Positions 60,190 through 64,000 of a DNA stretch of 64,000 nt are shown one piece after another. The position numbers and the translations under genes were made by a program. Origin of the DNA: Arthrobacter sp. M2012083 (GTDB taxonomy: Bacteria; Actinomycetota; Actinomycetes; Actinomycetales; Micrococcaceae); assembly GCF_000281065.1 (NCBI RefSeq), contig NZ_AKKK01000062.1, positions 1 to 64,000 on the forward strand, given 5' to 3'. Every line of letters begins with the position of its first letter. Position 1 is the stretch's first letter. Under the pieces are notes generated by a model that had not been told where the DNA came from, did not search any database, and was given only the letters and a program-made list of their open reading frames with translations.

Positions 60190-61095
60190 ATGACTGACAC
60201 GAACGCTGGCCTCGAGGTGGAAGCACCCGTAGAAGACCCCATGGAAGTGCTGATTGGCCTGCTGGATCTTGGTGACTTTGACGGAGCACGGACCAACGAG
60301 GATATTTTCCTGGGACCGTCCCAAAAGCAGCCCCGGCACCGTGTTTTTGGTGGCCAAGTGTTGGCGCAGTCCATGATGGCCGGCATGAGGACCGTTGAGC
60401 CGGACAGGGTGGCGCACTCCATGCACGGTTACTTTCTCCGTCCGGGTGACGCCAACAAGCCGATCACTTTTGGTGTGGAGAGGCTGCGGGATGGCCGGTC
60501 CTTCTCGGCCCGCCGCGTACATGCCTATCAGGACGGCGTGCCGATTCTCTCAATGATCGCGTCCTTCCAAGTGGAAGACAGCGGTTTGGACCATCAGGCA
60601 CAGATGCCCGAAGGCATCCCTGATCCTGAAACCCTGCCCAGCACCGCCGAGCTGTTGTCCCACTACGATCACCCCATGGCACGGCACATGTCCTCAGAGC
60701 GGCCCTTCGACGTCCGACACATCGACCCCGCGCTCTACGTGTCCCCACCCACCGATCACGTAGCTACCAACGCTGTCTGGATGAAGACCATGGGGCCCCT
60801 TCCCGATGACCCCAACCTCCACCGGGCCGCCTTGGCGTACGCGAGCGATTACACGCTGCTGGAACCTATCCTCCGGAAGCACGGCCTGGCCTGGATGACT
60901 CCCGGCATGAGTGTTGCCAGCCTAGATCACGCCATGTGGTGGCACCGCCCCGTGCGTGTGGACGAATGGATGCTGTACGTGCAGGAATCCCCCAGCGCCC
61001 AAGGCGCCAGGGGACTCTCCACAGGACGTATCTTCAACCGCGAAGGCCAGCATGTTGCCACTGTGGCGCAAGAGGGCATGGTCCGGATTCCGTAG
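60190..61095 (+). CDS. tesB: Acyl-CoA thioesterase II (TesB)
   Basis: 301 residues. Two hot-dog domains in tandem: the N-terminal one has RHRVFGGQVLAQSM and AHSMHGYFLRPGD, the C-terminal one has SLDHAMWWHRPVRVDEW (with the catalytic Asp) and GRIFNREGQHVATVAQEG. It hydrolyses acyl-CoA to the free acid. Ends at a bidirectional terminator. Confidence 0.95.
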   Translation: MTDTNAGLEVEAPVEDPMEVLIGLLDLGDFDGARTNEDIFLGPSQKQPRHRVFGGQVLAQSMMAGMRTVEPDRVAHSMHGYFLRPGDANKPITFGVERLRDGRSFSARRVHAYQDGVPILSMIASFQVEDSGLDHQAQMPEGIPDPETLPSTAELLSHYDHPMARHMSSERPFDVRHIDPALYVSPPTDHVATNAVWMKTMGPLPDDPNLHRAALAYASDYTLLEPILRKHGLAWMTPGMSVASLDHAMWWHRPVRVDEWMLYVQESPSAQGARGLSTGRIFNREGQHVATVAQEGMVRIP

Positions 61096-61110
61096 CCTTG
61101 CCTTAAAGCC

Positions 61111-61142
61111 AAGAGGCCGGTCCCTGCCGGGACCGGCCTCTT
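61111..61142. terminator. Bidirectional terminator between tesB and ettA
   Basis: A perfect 14-bp stem, AAGAGGCCGGTCCC with its complement around loop TGCC. It is placed 15 bases past tesB and 16 bases past the ettA stop. It has AA/TT ends but no long T-run. Confidence 0.85.
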
Positions 61143-61158
61143 GTATTGCGTCTAACTA

Positions 61159-62841
61159 CTAGTCGCGGGTCAGGCGGCGGTGGGTTACACGATGCGGCTT
61201 TGCGGCATCGGGGCCGAGGCGCTCCACCTTGTTCTCCTCGTAGGAGTCGAAGTTGCCCTCGAACCAGTACCACTTGGAGGGGTTCTCGTCGTCACCTTCG
61301 TAGGCGAGGATGTGGGTCGCAACCCGGTCCAGGAACCAACGGTCGTGCGATACCACTACGGCGCAGCCCGGGAATTCGAGAAGGGCGTTCTCCAGGCTGC
61401 TCAGGGTTTCGACGTCGAGGTCGTTAGTAGGTTCGTCAAGGAGCAGGAGGTTGCCACCCTGCTTGAGCGTCAGTGCCAGGTTCAGTCGGTTGCGCTCACC
61501 ACCGGAGAGGACACCCGCCTTCTTCTGCTGGTCCGGTCCCTTGAAACCAAACGCCGAAACGTAGGCCCGCGAAGGCATTTCAACCTGGCCGACCTGGATG
61601 AAGTCATGGCCTTCGGAGACAACTTCCCAGAGGGACTTGTTGGGATCGATGCCGCCACGGGACTGGTCCACGTAGGAGATCTTCACGGACTCGCCGATCT
61701 TGAGCTCACCATCGTCCAAAGGTTCCATACCGACGATCGTCTTGAACAGCGTGGACTTACCCACACCGTTGGGTCCAATAACGCCGACGATGCCGTTGCG
61801 GGGCAGCGAGAAGGAAAGGTCTTCGATCAGCACTCGATCGTCGAAGCCCTTCTTCAGGTTTTTGGCCTCGATGACCAAAGAACCCAGTCGCGGTCCCGGC
61901 GGAATCTGGATCTCTTCGAAGTCCAGCTTCCGGGTGCGCTCGGCCTCGGCAGCCATTTCCTCGTAGCGGGCGAGACGAGCCTTTGACTTGGTCTGGCGGC
62001 CCTTGGCGTTGGAGCGCACCCACTCAAGCTCTTCGGTGAGGCGCTTGGACAGCTTTGCGTCCTTCTTGCCTTGGACCTCAAGGCGGGCTTTCTTCTTCTC
62101 CAGGTAGGTGGAGTAGTTGCCCTCGTACGGGTAGAGGTGGCCGCGGTCGACTTCGGCGATCCACTCAGCCACGTGGTCCAGGAAGTAACGGTCGTGAGTC
62201 ACGGCAAGAACGGCGCCCGGGTATTGAGCAAGGTGCTGCTCGAGCCAAAGTACGCTCTCGGCGTCCAGGTGGTTGGTGGGCTCGTCAAGGAGCAGGAGGT
62301 CGGGCTTCTGCAGGAGAAGCTTGCACAGCGCTACGCGGCGGCGCTCACCACCGGAAAGGACTGTGACATCCGAGTCGGCCGGCGGGCAGCGCAGCGCGTC
62401 CATGGCCTGCTCAAGCTGGGAATCGATATCCCAGGCATCCGCCGCATCAATGGCTTCCTGGAGCTTGCCCATTTCGTCCAGGAGCGTCTCATAGTCAGCA
62501 TCCGGGTTGGCCATTTCTTCGGAGATCTCATTGAAACGCTGGATCTTGCCGTAGATCTCGCCAACACCCTCCTGGACGTTGCCCAGGACGGTCTTTTCCT
62601 CGTTCAGCGGCGGTTCCTGCAGGAGGATGCCCACGGTGTAGCCGGGGCTCAGGCGGGCCTCGCCGTTTGACGGGGTGTCCAGTCCGGCCATGATCTTCAG
62701 GATGGTGGACTTACCAGCACCGTTCGGACCCACAACGCCGATCTTCGCGCCAGGGAAGAACGACATGCTGACGTCGTCCAGAATAAGTTTGTCGCCAACG
62801 GCCTTGCGAGCCTTGGTCATCGTGTAAATGAATTCCGCCAT
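61159..62841 (-). CDS. ettA: Energy-dependent translational throttle protein EttA (ABC-F)
   Basis: 560 residues, two ABC domains with no membrane part. First: Walker A GPNGAGKST, signature LSGGERRRVAL, Walker B LLLLDEPTNHLD. Second: GPNGVGKST, LSGGERNRLNL, LLLLDEPTNDLD. The linker between them (about 245-320) has the charged PtIM motif. EttA gates ribosome elongation by energy level. ATG 62839-62841 (MAEFIYTMTKARK) is the family start; the open frame goes further up. Confidence 0.96.
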   Translation of the reverse strand: MAEFIYTMTKARKAVGDKLILDDVSMSFFPGAKIGVVGPNGAGKSTILKIMAGLDTPSNGEARLSPGYTVGILLQEPPLNEEKTVLGNVQEGVGEIYGKIQRFNEISEEMANPDADYETLLDEMGKLQEAIDAADAWDIDSQLEQAMDALRCPPADSDVTVLSGGERRRVALCKLLLQKPDLLLLDEPTNHLDAESVLWLEQHLAQYPGAVLAVTHDRYFLDHVAEWIAEVDRGHLYPYEGNYSTYLEKKKARLEVQGKKDAKLSKRLTEELEWVRSNAKGRQTKSKARLARYEEMAAEAERTRKLDFEEIQIPPGPRLGSLVIEAKNLKKGFDDRVLIEDLSFSLPRNGIVGVIGPNGVGKSTLFKTIVGMEPLDDGELKIGESVKISYVDQSRGGIDPNKSLWEVVSEGHDFIQVGQVEMPSRAYVSAFGFKGPDQQKKAGVLSGGERNRLNLALTLKQGGNLLLLDEPTNDLDVETLSSLENALLEFPGCAVVVSHDRWFLDRVATHILAYEGDDENPSKWYWFEGNFDSYEENKVERLGPDAAKPHRVTHRRLTRD

Positions 62842-62897
62842 GCTCTTAAATCTAATGGGTAGGCGTACATAACTCACATTCGAGCCCCGCGATGGAG

Positions 62898-63386
62898 CTA
62901 GCGGGCGTCTCCCACGAAGCATTTTCCGGTGGCCAGCACAGGCAGCACCGTAACCACGACGCCGCCGTCGCGGATTTGCCCCATGACGCAGCTGTCCCCC
63001 GTCAGCGCTGCGGCTTCCATCGCGTCCACGTCAAGGCCCGTCGGCGTACGACTCACGGACACCTCTACGTTGGCGTTGGGGATGCCTGCAGAAACCAAGG
63101 CCGCACGCAGGGTTTCGCGGTCGGGCTTCGGGTTGCCGGCTACCAAGGTTTTAAGCGTTGACTCCACGGCCGAAGTTGTTGCGGCAACGGCGGGATCGAC
63201 GGTGGATGTGGCCTGCGGACTGGCGGACGATGACGGAGTGGCCGCGGGCTGAACGGCGGATGGCGCAGGCGTTGGAGTGCAAGCGGAGACCGTCAATGCC
63301 GCGGCGATGACCAGCGACACCCCAGCTCTCCGGAAAGTCGATGCGTCTGCTGCCCTGCCATACGTCTGCGCGGTTCTCCTGCTCAT
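62898..63386 (-). CDS. Lipoprotein, DUF6993-like
   Basis: 162 residues. Arg-rich start, hydrophobic stretch at about 21-34, lipobox LTVSAC, then a Ser/Pro/Thr-rich linker and a compact domain with two Cys (SCVMGQIRDGG and GKCFVGDAR) that could form a disulfide. ATG 63384-63386; a GTG one codon earlier is equally possible. Function unknown. Confidence 0.82.
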   Translation of the reverse strand: MSRRTAQTYGRAADASTFRRAGVSLVIAAALTVSACTPTPAPSAVQPAATPSSSASPQATSTVDPAVAATTSAVESTLKTLVAGNPKPDRETLRAALVSAGIPNANVEVSVSRTPTGLDVDAMEAAALTGDSCVMGQIRDGGVVVTVLPVLATGKCFVGDAR

Positions 63387-63404
63387 CACCTAGCCATTCT
63401 GCCC

Positions 63405-63448
63405 TAAAAAAGTGACATCCCCCTTGGACGCTGTTCCAAGGGGGATGT
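63405..63448 (-). terminator. Terminator of tRNA-Arg
   Basis: A perfect 14-bp stem (63415-63428 with 63435-63448), followed on the minus strand by CACTTTTTT. Directly downstream of the tRNA gene. Confidence 0.92.
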
Positions 63449-63453
63449 TTCGG

Positions 63454-63526
63454 TGCCCCAGGAGGGAATCGAACCCCCGACCGGCGGATTAGAAGGCCGC
63501 TGCTCTATCCCCTGAGCTACTGGGGC
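63454..63526 (-). tRNA. tRNA-Arg (anticodon TCT)
   Basis: A 73-base cloverleaf: acceptor GCCCCAG / CTGGGGC plus A, D-arm GCTC-GAGC, anticodon loop CTTCTAA, T-arm GGGGGTTCGATTCCCTC. No CCA encoded. One mismatch closes the anticodon stem (C31 with T39), which is tolerated in tRNAs. Confidence 0.96.
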
Positions 63527-63733
63527 GCACCCGCGTCATGGCCATATGGGCCGCTGGCGCCACAAAGAGTTTACAGTGCGATCAGCTAACTGCTTGACAT
63601 CCCATGCAGCGTGCTTCTGCTCCTCCACAGCCGCCGTTATTCACATAGGCGTATGAGGCACTCCCCTCCCTGCCGTCCCTGGATGAAGCTGAAAGAGCCG
63701 GACAGGCACTTCACCAAACCGAGAAGGACCACC

Positions 63734-64000
63734 ATGAATGACATGATCACCGTCCGGGGCTTCGTGGCCTCTGAGGTCAAGAGCTCCACCACTGCACGGG
63801 GCACGTCCACGGCATCGTTTCGCCTGGGCACCACGGAACGCCGCTACGACCGCGCCACCAACACCTGGGTGGACGGAAACACCAACTGGTACACGGTTCA
63901 GTCGTTCCGATACCTCGCCGGACACGTTGGATGCAGTGTGAAGAAGGGACAGCGCGTCCTCGTCGTTGGGAAGCTCCGGTTGCGGCAATGGGAACATGAG
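63734..64000 (+). CDS. ssb: Single-stranded DNA-binding protein, 3' end outside window
   Basis: 89 codons visible and open at the window edge. The OB-fold start MNDMITVRGFVASEVK, then SFRLGTTERRYDRATNTWVD and TNWYTVQSFRYLA, is typical of bacterial SSB. ATG follows AAGGACCACC. Actinobacteria often carry a second, shorter or recombination-related SSB besides the one next to rpsF-rpsR; no rpsF is nearby, so this is more likely the second one. Confidence 0.93.
   Translation, partial: MNDMITVRGFVASEVKSSTTARGTSTASFRLGTTERRYDRATNTWVDGNTNWYTVQSFRYLAGHVGCSVKKGQRVLVVGKLRLRQWEHE

Noticed and set aside
1..64000. CRISPR arrays, IS elements, prophage, rRNA
   Set aside because: I found no spaced direct repeats, transposase or integrase frames, or rRNA-like stretches by reading both strands and the frames.

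Overview
The window is high-GC chromosomal DNA from an actinobacterium of the Micrococcaceae, most likely Arthrobacter or Paenarthrobacter. The evidence is the class Ib nrdHIEF operon, the paired clpP1-clpP2 genes, a mycothiol-type DsbA protein, a translational ileS T-box, frequent GTG/TTG starts and many 4-base ATGA gene overlaps. The gene order valS / folC-DUF4233-ndk-rne-rplU-rpmA-obg-proB-proA-nadD-rsfS and clpX-clpP2-clpP1-tig-nei-rpiB-DsbA-pepN-glbO is recognisably that of Mycobacterium tuberculosis (roughly Rv2420c to Rv2470, from memory), with local insertions. Most of the window is therefore core genome. I see no prophage, IS element, CRISPR array or rRNA.

Layout. 1-931 is the 3' part of a DUF222/HNH endonuclease gene. 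1033-5058 is nrdHIEF (deoxynucleotide synthesis, minus strand), with a candidate NrdR box and DnaA-box-like sites upstream. A LysR regulator and a small hypothetical gene follow. 7027-12142 is a six-gene MoxR ATPase / DUF58 / VWA / VWA / TPR envelope cluster. 12469-16857 is a CUT1-type sugar importer without its own ATPase, plus a ROK repressor. 17047-20016 holds an rRNA-type methyltransferase, a cupin, and a TetR regulator of the gamma-butyrolactone-receptor type lying between two identical tRNA-Ala(GGC) genes.

20134-36628 is the conserved minus-strand block: ribosome silencing and NAD synthesis (rsfS, nadD), proline synthesis (proBA), Obg, L27/L21, a ThiD-TenA fusion under a TPP riboswitch, RNase E/G, Ndk and FolC. 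A plus-strand VKOR gene is the exception, and a perfect 29-bp inverted repeat separates it from ndk. 36632-44793 carries ileS (T-box controlled) and the divergent valS. 45133-53969 has two Fpg/Nei glycosylases, the Clp protease genes with trigger factor, rpiB, and tRNA-Pro and tRNA-Gly. 54102-63389 has aminopeptidase N, OsmC, an epimerase, a translationally coupled MscS-truncated haemoglobin pair, TesB, EttA and a lipoprotein. tRNA-Arg follows, and the window ends inside an ssb gene.

The items most worth a second look are: the TetR gene with an ARE-like operator between duplicated tRNA-Ala genes; the 29-bp perfect inverted repeat at 34281-34343; a DsbA/Rv2466c homologue whose second active-site cysteine is alanine; nadD, whose only start preserving the fold next to a ribosome-binding site is ATT; a ClgR-consensus site upstream of clpP1P2; and the DnaA-box-like cluster before nrdH. 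I did not find a convincing wholly new multi-gene defence or biosynthetic system.
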